Shown: piece by piece, positions 27,024 through 35,192 of the stretch | How positions within the stretch are numbered: the first letter of the stretch is position 1 | How the letters are laid out: each line of letters opens with the position of its first letter | Assembly (NCBI GenBank): GCA_028293805.1 | Contig: JAQGOC010000123.1 | Location: 1 to 46,210, forward strand | From: Gammaproteobacteria bacterium | Lineage (GTDB): Bacteria > Pseudomonadota > Gammaproteobacteria > Steroidobacterales > Steroidobacteraceae | Reading direction: 5' to 3' | DNA: 46,210 nt | Translations under genes and position numbers: made by a program | Notes under the pieces: model-generated | The model's database searches: none | Seen by the model: only the letters and a program-made list of their open reading frames with translations | What the model was told of the DNA's origin: nothing

Positions 27024-27447
27024 TTTAGCTCATCGCCGCGCGATTGCCATAGGAATGTTGTCGGGGCGAGCACACCGGCGCATCCGTTAGGGTTAGAACA
27101 GTCCCGCAAAGCGTAGCAGTCAAAGGCAGCTTTCAATTCAACCTCGTCGCGCTGCAGCAGCGTGCGCACTTGCCTCCAGGCATGCGTGCACGCGTGACTT
27201 TAGGGCACGAAACTCTCACCAGGTAGTCCACTGACGTTACCTGGATCTGTACCGTATTCGGCAGTAAGACATCCCGACACAGCAGTAATCAGCGCGGCCG
27301 CAAAAAATAGTGCTCACAACAGCACTCGATTGAATGCACTGCGCCTTATACTATCCGGGCGCCGAAGCTCCACGAAGCTCTATACGTATATAAACGGCGT
27401 AGGGGACGACTGATCCTTCCACAACATCACGCGAGGAGCACCCGAGC
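27024..27447. promoter_or_regulatory. Divergent intergenic region before the glycan operon
   Basis: This 424-base spacer should hold the main promoter of the plus-strand glycan operon. Visible elements: an inverted repeat CCAGGTA/TACCTGG with a 12-base loop (27219-27244), a direct repeat GAAGCTC at 27364-27370 and 27374-27380, and the perfect palindrome TATACGTATA (27381-27390). No sigma-54 match and no clear -35/-10 pair were found. No small gene is supported. Confidence 0.4.
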
Positions 27448-27969
27448 ATGCCCGTAGCGGAAAGCGTCCGGATTGGAGAGAACGTCACCATATTCGACCC
27501 TGCACTCGTCAATCTCTATGGCTGCGCGATCGGGAAAGACACGAAGATCGGTGTGTTCGTCGAGATTCAAAAAAACGCCATTATTGGCGCCCGCTGCAAG
27601 GTTTCCTCACACACCTTCATCTGTGAGGGTGTCGTGATCGAGGACGAGGTGTTTATCGGTCACGGCGTGATGTTCACTAATGACCGATATCCCCGGGCAA
27701 GCAATGCGGATGGAACGCCGCAAACAGAGGCCGACTGGACGCTCGAGACTACTCGGGTCGGGCGCACGGCTTCCATAGGATCAAACGCCACAATTCTCTG
27801 CGGCGCAATCATTGGGCAGGGCGCACTCGTTGGCGCTGGCGCTGTGGTGACCGGGCACGTCGATGATTACGCAATCATGGCCGGCGTTCCAGCGCGCAAG
27901 ATCGGCGATACACGCCACCGCAAACCACAGCTTCGCGGCGGCATACCGCACGAGCGCCGCGATCTATAG
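27448..27969 (+). CDS. Left-handed beta-helix acyltransferase (WbpD-like)
   Basis: Predicted N-acetyltransferase for a UDP-amino sugar. The 173 residues are mostly hexapeptide repeats ([LIV]-G-x-x-x-x), for example AIGKDTKIGVFVEI and GAIIGQGALVGAGAVVTGHV, ending in the common AGVPARKIG. FTNDRYPRA is typical of WbpD/WlbB enzymes. The next two genes match the WbpB (dehydrogenase) and WbpE (aminotransferase) steps, so the trio probably installs a 3-acetamido group on a UDP-hexosamine uronic acid or related sugar. ATG at 27448 has GGAG 9 bases upstream. It is the first gene of the operon. Confidence 0.87.
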   Translation: MPVAESVRIGENVTIFDPALVNLYGCAIGKDTKIGVFVEIQKNAIIGARCKVSSHTFICEGVVIEDEVFIGHGVMFTNDRYPRASNADGTPQTEADWTLETTRVGRTASIGSNATILCGAIIGQGALVGAGAVVTGHVDDYAIMAGVPARKIGDTRHRKPQLRGGIPHERRDL

Positions 27970-27986
27970 CCATAAGGTACGCAGAC

Positions 27987-29009
27987 ATGCTCAACATTGG
28001 CGTCATCGGCTATGGCTACTGGGGACCGAATCTGGTGAGGAATTTCGCAGAGCTTTCCGGGGCAACTGTTGCTGCCGTCTCCGATCTGGATCCGAAGAAG
28101 CTTGCGACCGTACAGCGCCGCTATCCTGCAGTAACGACGACGACTGACTGGCAACAGTTGATACGCGACCCCCGGATCGATGTCATAGCGGTTGCAACTC
28201 CGGTCAGCTCGCACTTCGAGCTCGGCATGGCGACCCTCAAAGCGGGCAAACATCTATGGATCGAGAAGCCCATGGCCGAGACCTCGCTCCAGGCTCGTAA
28301 GCTCCTTGACGAAGCGGACCGGCGCAAACGCGTTCTATTCGTGGACCACACCTTCGTGTACACAGGCGCCATTCGCAAGATGTCCGAAATAATCGGCGCC
28401 GGGGAACTTGGCCGGATTTTTTATTATGACTCGATCCGTGTAAACCTTGGCCTCTTCCAACGTGACGTCAGTGTCATCTCTGACCTCGCCGTCCACGACT
28501 TCTCGCTGCTCGAATTTCTCTTCCACGAGCACCCCGTCGCCGTCTCCGCCAGTGGTATCAACCACTTTCCGGGCACACCGGAGAATCTTGCCTACATTAC
28601 ACTCTTCTACGACTCCGGAATGATCGCGCACGCGAACGTCAGCTGGCTCGCCCCTGTGAAGGTGCGCCAGATCCTCATTGGCGGCAGCAGGAAGATGATT
28701 ACCTACGATGATCTCGAGCCCAGTGAAAAAGTGAAGATCTACGACAAGGGCGTCAGCTTTACGGATGATCCAAAGGCCATCCTGGAGATGCGCGTCGGCT
28801 ATCGCACAGGAGACATGTGGGCTCCCAAGCTCGACACGACCGAAGCCTTGCGCATAGAAGGTGAACACTTTATCGACTGCATCGACTGCGGCGGGTCCCC
28901 TCGGACCGATGCCCGGCTCGGTTTGAAGGTCGTTGAGCTGATCGAAGCCGCGACGAGCTCGATGCGCGGCCGTGGCGAAACCGTGTACCTGAATCGCAGG
29001 ACAATATAG
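27987..29009 (+). CDS. Gfo/Idh/MocA family sugar-nucleotide oxidoreductase (WbpB-like)
   Basis: NAD(P)-dependent oxidation of a sugar nucleotide, probably at C3, giving the keto substrate for the following aminotransferase. Of 340 residues, the Rossmann motif is IGVIGYGYWGPNLVRNF at the N-terminus. The family signature EKPMA (about residue 92) and the Gfo/Idh C-terminal domain (about 125-300) are present. It starts 17 bases after the acetyltransferase stop and ends one base before the aminotransferase start. The exact sugar is inferred from the WbpB/D/E-like set; the C6 dehydrogenase of that pathway is not in the window. Confidence 0.88.
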   Translation: MLNIGVIGYGYWGPNLVRNFAELSGATVAAVSDLDPKKLATVQRRYPAVTTTTDWQQLIRDPRIDVIAVATPVSSHFELGMATLKAGKHLWIEKPMAETSLQARKLLDEADRRKRVLFVDHTFVYTGAIRKMSEIIGAGELGRIFYYDSIRVNLGLFQRDVSVISDLAVHDFSLLEFLFHEHPVAVSASGINHFPGTPENLAYITLFYDSGMIAHANVSWLAPVKVRQILIGGSRKMITYDDLEPSEKVKIYDKGVSFTDDPKAILEMRVGYRTGDMWAPKLDTTEALRIEGEHFIDCIDCGGSPRTDARLGLKVVELIEAATSSMRGRGETVYLNRRTI

Positions 29010-29010
29010 C

Positions 29011-30150
29011 GTGATTCCGTTCGTCGACCTGCGGACTCAGTACCACAGCATCAAAGGCGAGATCGATGCGGCCATTGCCGGCGTGCTCGAGAGCTGCCAG
29101 TTCACACTCGGCAGCGAGGTGGAAAAGTTCGAGGAAGAGTTTGCCGCTTATACGGGGAGCACGTTCGCCATTGGCGTGAATACCGGCACGAGCGCCCTAC
29201 ACCTGGCGCTGCTCGCTGCCAATGTTGGGCCGGGCGATGAGGTCATTACCGTTCCATTTACGTTCGTAGCCACTGTCGCGGCAATCCACTACACCGGGGC
29301 CAAAGCGGTGTTCGTGGACATCGACCCGCGGACGTACACGATCGACCCCGCCCAGATAGAAGCGGCCGTCACTTCGAGGACGAAGGCAATCATCCCGGTA
29401 CACCTCTACGGTCAACCGGCCGATATGGATCCAATCATGGTGACCGCGAAGAAGCGCGGACTCATTGTGATCGAGGATGCCTGCCAGGCGCACGGGGCCG
29501 AGTACAAAGGCAAGCGCGTGGGCAGCATAGGCGACTTCGGCTGCTTCAGCTTCTATCCGGGAAAGAACCTTGGCGCATACGGCGAAGGCGGCCTGGTCAC
29601 GACCCAGAAGGGCGAGTTCAACCGCATCGTACGCATGCTGCGAGACTGGGGCGCCGAGAGAAAGTATCAGCACGTGCTGAAGGGCTACAACTATCGGCTC
29701 GAGGGTATTCAGGGTGCGGTGCTGCGCGTGAAGCTGAAATGCCTCGAGAGATGGACCGAGGAACGTCGCGCTATAGCAGCCCGTTATGACCTCCACTTCG
29801 CGGGCAGCAGAATCATCACACCGCAAGCGATGCCGTACGCGCGCCACGTGTATCACATTTATGCGATCCGCGCCGACCGGCGTTCCAGGTGGCAGGAAGA
29901 GCTGCAGGCCCAAGACATCCAGACGGGGATCCACTATCCGACTCCGGTCCATTTGCTGCCCGCCTATGCTGACCTCGAGTACCGGGAGGGCCAATTTCCG
30001 CACTCGGAAAAGGCAGCGAACGAGGTCTTGTCTTTGCCGATGTTTCCCGAGCTCACCGCTGAGCAAACCGACACGGTGGCGCATGCGGTTCTCGAGCTCG
30101 CCTCGCATACACGGGCGGGCGCAGGTGGACAACCAAAGGCCGCAAGGTGA
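29011..30150 (+). CDS. DegT/DnrJ/EryC1 aminotransferase (WbpE-like)
   Basis: PLP-dependent sugar-nucleotide aminotransferase. Of 379 residues, landmarks are FVDLRTQYHSIKGEID at the N-terminus, NTGTSALHLAL, the PLP-stacking IEDACQAHGA and the Schiff-base lysine in FSFYPGKNLGAYGEGG. It starts with GTG at 29011, one base after the oxidoreductase stop, with AGGA about 9 bases upstream. It most likely aminates the 3-keto sugar made by the preceding enzyme. Its stop overlaps the next start by four bases (GTGA). Confidence 0.92.
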   Translation: MIPFVDLRTQYHSIKGEIDAAIAGVLESCQFTLGSEVEKFEEEFAAYTGSTFAIGVNTGTSALHLALLAANVGPGDEVITVPFTFVATVAAIHYTGAKAVFVDIDPRTYTIDPAQIEAAVTSRTKAIIPVHLYGQPADMDPIMVTAKKRGLIVIEDACQAHGAEYKGKRVGSIGDFGCFSFYPGKNLGAYGEGGLVTTQKGEFNRIVRMLRDWGAERKYQHVLKGYNYRLEGIQGAVLRVKLKCLERWTEERRAIAARYDLHFAGSRIITPQAMPYARHVYHIYAIRADRRSRWQEELQAQDIQTGIHYPTPVHLLPAYADLEYREGQFPHSEKAANEVLSLPMFPELTAEQTDTVAHAVLELASHTRAGAGGQPKAAR

Positions 30151-30785
30151 AAGCCCACAACGCCACGCCGCTGCTGATCTTTCCCTGTAATGGAAATGGG
30201 CTCGAAGCGCTCGACTGCCTGGGAGAAGGCTGGTACTTCAAGGGTTTCGTCGACGATACCGCGGCAAAGCAGGCGAGCGGCGCATACGGATTCCGAGTCA
30301 TGCCGCGCGGGCGGCTCGCCGACCTGGCAGATGCGCAGGTACTCGCAGTGCCGGGAGGGCCAACATCGTACCGCTCCAGAAGACAGGTGATCGAGGGACT
30401 GCAGGTCCCGCACGAGCGATTTGCACGCGTGATCCACCCGACAGCCTGCATTTCATCGCTCGCAAAACTCGGACACAACGTGCTCATCATGGCTGGGGTC
30501 GTCGTTACGAGCAATGCTGTGATCGGCAGCCACGTGTGCGTGCTGCCAAACACAGTAGTGCACCACGATGCTGTGATTGGAGACTGGAGCCTGGTCGGCT
30601 CCAACGTCACGGTGTCAGGCGGCGTAGCCATCGGCCGGAACTGCTACATCGGAAGCGGATCGAGCATCATGCACGGGATCCGGATCGGTGATGCTGCGTT
30701 GGTCGGAATCGGCAGCAACGTTATCCGTGACGTTGCTGCAGAGGCATGTGTAGCCGGCAATCCGGCTCACATTCTTTCCGCATGA
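30147..30785 (+). CDS. NeuD/PglD-type sugar O- or N-acyltransferase
   Basis: Predicted acetyltransferase with an N-terminal Rossmann-like half (about 1-85) and a C-terminal left-handed beta-helix (about 95-212), the usual NeuD/PglD layout. Hexapeptide repeats include VLIMAGVVVTSNAVIG and GVAIGRNCYIGSGSSIMHG, and the end is VAGNPAHILSA. Some Gly-rich N-terminal motif residues of PglD are replaced (FPCNGNGLEAL). It starts with GTG at 30147 overlapping the aminotransferase stop. It could acetylate the amino group made by the second DegT enzyme or O-acetylate a sugar; sequence does not decide. Confidence 0.85.
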   Translation: MKAHNATPLLIFPCNGNGLEALDCLGEGWYFKGFVDDTAAKQASGAYGFRVMPRGRLADLADAQVLAVPGGPTSYRSRRQVIEGLQVPHERFARVIHPTACISSLAKLGHNVLIMAGVVVTSNAVIGSHVCVLPNTVVHHDAVIGDWSLVGSNVTVSGGVAIGRNCYIGSGSSIMHGIRIGDAALVGIGSNVIRDVAAEACVAGNPAHILSA

Positions 30786-30888
30786 GCTCCGGCCCTGATG
30801 GGCGCGATCAGACGCCCTCCTCCTAGAACGACAGAAGAGCGAATTGCGAAGCTGACCGTTACATAACGTTAGACAGTGAGCGCGGAAA

Positions 30889-31857
30889 ATGGACATCAGC
30901 GGGGCGCGAATTCTGGTAACCGGCGGTTGCGGTCTGATCGGCTCGACCACCGTCGATCTGCTTCTGCGGGACCACGCTCCCGAGCGGATCGTCATTCTCG
31001 ACAATCTGAACCGGGGATCGCTCGCCAATGTCGAGCACGCTCTGATGGATGAGCGAGTCACGCTGATTCGCGGCGATATACGCGACGTCGAGTTGACGCA
31101 CGACGTCACGAAGGGCATGGATTTCGTCATCCACATGGCAACGCTTCGCATTACAGCGTGCGCCGCTGAGCCGCGCGAAGCGCTCGGGGTCATGTGCGAT
31201 GGAAGCTTCAACGTGCTCGAGGCCGCACAGTCAGCAGGTGTGAAGAAAATCGTAGCTGCCTCTTCTGCCTCCATCTACGGTCTTGCGGAGCAGTTTCCGA
31301 CTAGGGAGACCCACCACCCGTACAACAATCGCACGTGGTACGGTGCGAGCAAGATCATGCTCGAGGGGCTGCTGCGATCCTTCAACGACATGTACGGCCT
31401 GCCCTACGTCGCACTCCGCTATTTCAATGTCTACGGACCGCGAATGGACATTCATGGAAAGTACACAGAGGTGCTCATTCGCTGGATGGAACGCGTCAGC
31501 GCGGGCCAGAGACCGCTGATATTGGGGGACGGCCGAACCACCATGGATTTCGTCTACATAGAGGACGTGGCCCTATCGAATATTTTGGCCTTGCAGTCCG
31601 CCGTTACAGACGATGTGTTCAATGTTGCCCGTGGTGAAGAAACCAGCCTCGACAAGTTGGCCACCACCTTGCTTCGGGTGATGCAATCGAACCTGACGCC
31701 CGAGTACGGCCCCGAGCGTGCGGTAAACCCGGTGGGGCGACGCCTGGCCGATATCACCAAGGCAGAGCGCCTGCTCGGATTCAGCGCGAAGGTTGGGCTG
31801 GAGGAAGGTCTTGGACGACTGCTCGAGTGGTGGCAGGCGCAGAGGAAAGCCATTTGA
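30889..31857 (+). CDS. NAD-dependent sugar-nucleotide epimerase/dehydratase (extended SDR)
   Basis: Extended short-chain dehydrogenase acting on a nucleotide sugar. Of 322 residues, the NAD-binding motif is VTGGCGLIGS (about 10-19), the catalytic pair is Tyr-x3-Lys in WYGASKI, and YFNVYGPRMD and DFVYIEDV are typical of UDP-glucose 4-epimerase/dTDP-dehydratase relatives. It could be a 4-epimerase or a 4,6-dehydratase feeding the following aminotransferase. A 103-base gap precedes it, with a GTTAcaTAAC dyad near 30859-30868, so a secondary promoter is possible. Its stop overlaps the next start (TTGA). Confidence 0.88.
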   Translation: MDISGARILVTGGCGLIGSTTVDLLLRDHAPERIVILDNLNRGSLANVEHALMDERVTLIRGDIRDVELTHDVTKGMDFVIHMATLRITACAAEPREALGVMCDGSFNVLEAAQSAGVKKIVAASSASIYGLAEQFPTRETHHPYNNRTWYGASKIMLEGLLRSFNDMYGLPYVALRYFNVYGPRMDIHGKYTEVLIRWMERVSAGQRPLILGDGRTTMDFVYIEDVALSNILALQSAVTDDVFNVARGEETSLDKLATTLLRVMQSNLTPEYGPERAVNPVGRRLADITKAERLLGFSAKVGLEEGLGRLLEWWQAQRKAI

Positions 31858-33002
31858 GCCGCATACCTCTTCTGAAGCCTGTGATGGACGAACGCGAGGC
31901 GGATGCGGCACGTCGTGTGATCCTGAGCGGCTGGGTCACTCAAGGGCCGGAAGTTGCCGCATTTGAGAGAGAATTTGCGCAGCTGGTGGGCGCGCCGCAT
32001 GCATGCGCTGTCTCGAACTGCACGACCGCACTGCATCTGGCACTTCTCACAGCGGGCGTGAAAGCCGGTGACGAAGTCATCACCGTCAGTCATTCCTTTA
32101 TAGCCACGGCCAACGTAGTGCGCTATTGCGGTGCAAGCCCGGTGTTCGTGGACATCGAGCCTGATACTTACAATATCGATCCGGAGCTCGTCGCCGCCGC
32201 GATTTCTCCGCGCACCCGCGCAATACTGGTCGTGCACCAGATGGGAATGCCTTGCAATCTGGAGCGGATCATCGCCATCGCGCGCTCCCGTTCCGTTCCC
32301 GTAATCGAGGACGCGGCCTGCGCTATTGGCAGTGAGATCCTGTGGGAAGGAAACTGGGAGAAGATTGGCAGGCCGCATGGGGAGATAACCTGCTTCTCCT
32401 TTCATCCGCGCAAGGTGATCAGCACGGGTGATGGTGGAATGATTACCACTGCCAGCGGGGACTGGGATGCGAGCTTCCGGCTGTTTCGTCAGCACGCGAT
32501 GAGCGTCCCGGATATGGTGCGGCACGGCTCGCCCAAGGTGATCTTTGAGTCATACCCGACGCTTGGATTCAACTACCGCATGACGGATATCCAGGCGGCT
32601 GTCGGCCGTGAGCAGTTACACCGGCTGAGCGATATCGTCAGCTCGAGGCGTCTGCTGGCCGGGAGGTACGAACAACTGCTCGCCGGGATTCCGGGCTTGC
32701 GGCTGCCGCACGAACCGCCATGGGCAAGGTCAAACTGGCAGAGCTATTGCGTCCGTCTGGCCGACGGGTGCAACCAAAAGCGTGTGATGCAGTCGATGCT
32801 CGATGCCGGGATAGCAACCCGTCGTGGAATCATGTGCAGTCATCGTGAGCCGCCCTACGCAGACGCACTCGTCAGCGGCTCACTTGCAAAATCGGAAGCG
32901 GCGCAGGATCACGGCTTGATTCTGCCCCTGTTCCCACAGATGACGCCCTCTGATCAGGAGCGCGTTGCCGCCGAACTGAAGGCCGCATGCACCCTATGCT
33001 GA
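31854..33002 (+). CDS. DegT/DnrJ/EryC1 aminotransferase, second copy
   Basis: PLP-dependent sugar aminotransferase of about 382 residues, only distantly like the copy at 29011. It shows PVMDEREADAARRVILSGW, NCTTALHLALLTAG, VIEDAACAIGSEI and the lysine motif FSFHPRKVISTGDGG. This resembles PglE/PseC-like and perosamine-synthase-like members. The start is TTG at 31854 with AGAGGA 7 bases upstream, overlapping the epimerase stop; upstream in-frame codons lie inside the epimerase. It most likely works on the keto product of the preceding SDR enzyme. Confidence 0.9.
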   Translation: MSRIPLLKPVMDEREADAARRVILSGWVTQGPEVAAFEREFAQLVGAPHACAVSNCTTALHLALLTAGVKAGDEVITVSHSFIATANVVRYCGASPVFVDIEPDTYNIDPELVAAAISPRTRAILVVHQMGMPCNLERIIAIARSRSVPVIEDAACAIGSEILWEGNWEKIGRPHGEITCFSFHPRKVISTGDGGMITTASGDWDASFRLFRQHAMSVPDMVRHGSPKVIFESYPTLGFNYRMTDIQAAVGREQLHRLSDIVSSRRLLAGRYEQLLAGIPGLRLPHEPPWARSNWQSYCVRLADGCNQKRVMQSMLDAGIATRRGIMCSHREPPYADALVSGSLAKSEAAQDHGLILPLFPQMTPSDQERVAAELKAACTLC

Positions 33003-33910
33003 AACAGCCGGACTCCTCCGCAGCCATGCTCGACACCGCTCGGCCCGGGATCAGTGCGAGCAAGAACCCGTCGGCGCGCGAGGGGCCCGCCCGACCCGTC
33101 CGGGAAATCAGGCCGCACCGCGGCCTCTTTGACCTCGATCTCGGTTCCGTGTGGCGGTATCGGGAGCTCCTGCACTTCCTGGTCCTGCGGGAGCTCAAAG
33201 TTCGTTACAAGCAGGCCGCTCTCGGAGCCGCGTGGGTCATCATGCAGCCTCTGTTTACGCTGGCCATCTTCACCGCCGTCTTCGGTGTTTTCGCCCGCAT
33301 CCCCTCCGATGGCATTCCTTACGCACTGTTCGCACTGGCGGCGGTGATCCCATGGACCTATTTTTCCGAGGCGCTGCGCCGCTCGAGCACCGGCCTGCTC
33401 GATGACTCCGAACTGATCCGCAAAATATACTTTCCCCGACTCGTACTCCCGCTGGCGGCGGTCATCGCTCCGGTCGTCGACTTCCTGATCTCCCTCGGAG
33501 TGTTAGTGCTCGTGATGGCATGGTACCGTGTCCCTCCGACCATCCATCTGCTGATCATGCCGGCGTTCCTCGCGATGGCTGTTGGATTAGCGCTGGCCTT
33601 CGGATTGTGGCTCGGACCACTGAACGTGAGGTACCGCGATATCAAACATATCCTGCCGTTCTTCGTTCAGGTCTGGATGTATGCCTCGCCGGTCGTCTAT
33701 CCCCTCAGCATGGTACCGGAGCGATGGCGCCTTCTGTACAGCCTGAACCCTATGGTCGGCATCATCGAAGGCTTTCGGTGGACGCTTCTGGGAACGACCA
33801 CTCCGAATTCCACCGCCATTGCAATAACGATCGCGCTCACGCTCGTCTTCCTCGCCGGCGGCTTGATCTTCTTCAGGCGCGCAGAGCGCACTTTCGCGGA
33901 TGTTATCTGA
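32987..33910 (+). CDS. wzm: ABC-2 type polysaccharide exporter, permease
   Basis: Inner-membrane channel subunit for export of a lipid-linked glycan. Of 307 residues, the N-terminal 55 are cytosolic and Pro/Arg-rich, with RELKVRYKQAALGAAW marking the start of the Wzm/KpsM domain. About six membrane helices follow, with PLNVRYRDIKHILPFFVQ and the characteristic ASPVVYPLSMVPE and SLNPMVGIIEGFR. ATG at 32987 lies 16 bases inside the preceding gene; its own stop shares one base with the ATG of the ATPase gene (TGATG). Confidence 0.94.
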   Translation: MHPMLKQPDSSAAMLDTARPGISASKNPSAREGPARPVREIRPHRGLFDLDLGSVWRYRELLHFLVLRELKVRYKQAALGAAWVIMQPLFTLAIFTAVFGVFARIPSDGIPYALFALAAVIPWTYFSEALRRSSTGLLDDSELIRKIYFPRLVLPLAAVIAPVVDFLISLGVLVLVMAWYRVPPTIHLLIMPAFLAMAVGLALAFGLWLGPLNVRYRDIKHILPFFVQVWMYASPVVYPLSMVPERWRLLYSLNPMVGIIEGFRWTLLGTTTPNSTAIAITIALTLVFLAGGLIFFRRAERTFADVI

Positions 33911-35190
33911 TGTCTGCCCTCGCGGTCGAAGTTGAGGGACTCGGAAAACATTACCTTCTCGGGGCGAATCGGCAACGCGCCGATACGCTTCGTGACCTCA
34001 TCGCCGCCGCCGCCCGATCGGCGTTGACACCTGGGGCGCGCGCGGTTCGTCAGCGCTTCTGGGCTCTCAAAGGGGCGACCTTCCGAATTGCTCAGGGTGA
34101 AAGCGTTGGGATCATCGGCCTGAACGGTGCGGGAAAGAGCACGCTGCTCAAGATGCTCGCCGGAATCATCGAACCGAGCGAAGGATGGGCCCGAATCTGC
34201 GGCCGCGTGGGCGCCCTTCTCGAGGTCGGCACCGGCTTCCATTGGGAATTGACCGGCCGGGAGAACGTTTATCTCTACGGCTCGATCCTGGGAATGAGCA
34301 GGAGAGAGATCGCTTGCAGGTTCGATGCGATCGTCGCTTTTGCCGAAATGGCTCAATTCATCGACACGCCGGTCAAGCGGTATTCGAGCGGCATGTATGT
34401 GCGGCTCGCCTTTTCAGTCGCGGCCCAACTCGAGCCGGAGATCCTGCTCATCGATGAAGTGCTGGCGGTGGGGGATCTGTCTTTTCAGCGAAAATGCACC
34501 GACTTTGCGCGGAATCTGCAAAAGCGCAGCGCGACGATCGTGTGCGTATCGCACAACATGCACAGTATCAAGACGATGTGCGATCGGGTTATTTATCTGC
34601 GCAAGGGAAGCGTGGTTTTCGACGGACCGACCGAGCGCGGCCTGGAGCTCTACGAAAAGGACTGTCGCCTGTCGGACCTCGCCTGGATCGGCACCCCCCG
34701 GGAGGAGTGGCCGATCGAGATCACCGGGTGCGAGTTGATCGATGAGAACGGCATCTGCAGGTCGGTATGGGACTTCGGCAAGCCGCTCAGAGTTCGCATC
34801 TCCTTCAACGCAAAACGAATGGTTGCCGATCCAAATTTTATCGTCGCTTTCACACGCGCGGACGGGGTGGTATGTTGTAATTACAGTTCGGAGGCGGACG
34901 GCATCGCCGCTGGACAGATCACCGGTCCGGGCCGCATAGAAATCGAAGCGCCGCCATTGAAGCTGGTGTCGGACATGTACTCCGTGTCCGTTCTGGTCCG
35001 CGAGCGTGGGTTCGGCAAGATCGTTTGCGGACAGGTAGGCGCGACCTTCCACGTGCGGCATGCGTTGTTCGACACTCATTTCGGTGTCTACCACGAGCCG
35101 GCAACCTGGCGTTTCTGCCCCGCCGGCGCAGACAAGCACGGCGACAGCGCCATTGCACCGTCGAACCAGGGCCATCAGCCAGGGCGTTGA
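33910..35190 (+). CDS. wzt: ABC polysaccharide exporter ATPase with C-terminal glycan-binding domain
   Basis: Drives export of the glycan through Wzm. Of 426 residues, the ATPase domain has Walker A GIIGLNGAGKSTLLKML, signature KRYSSGMYVRLAFS and Walker B ILLIDEVLAVGD. After residue 255 there is an extension of about 160 residues (from IEITGCELIDENG to ATWRF) matching the Wzt C-terminal domain, which in known systems binds a terminal modification of the finished chain. So the exported glycan probably carries an end cap; the sulfotransferase and acyltransferases here are candidates for making it. ATG at 33910 overlaps the permease stop. Confidence 0.94.
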   Translation: MSALAVEVEGLGKHYLLGANRQRADTLRDLIAAAARSALTPGARAVRQRFWALKGATFRIAQGESVGIIGLNGAGKSTLLKMLAGIIEPSEGWARICGRVGALLEVGTGFHWELTGRENVYLYGSILGMSRREIACRFDAIVAFAEMAQFIDTPVKRYSSGMYVRLAFSVAAQLEPEILLIDEVLAVGDLSFQRKCTDFARNLQKRSATIVCVSHNMHSIKTMCDRVIYLRKGSVVFDGPTERGLELYEKDCRLSDLAWIGTPREEWPIEITGCELIDENGICRSVWDFGKPLRVRISFNAKRMVADPNFIVAFTRADGVVCCNYSSEADGIAAGQITGPGRIEIEAPPLKLVSDMYSVSVLVRERGFGKIVCGQVGATFHVRHALFDTHFGVYHEPATWRFCPAGADKHGDSAIAPSNQGHQPGR

Positions 35191-35192
35191 AT

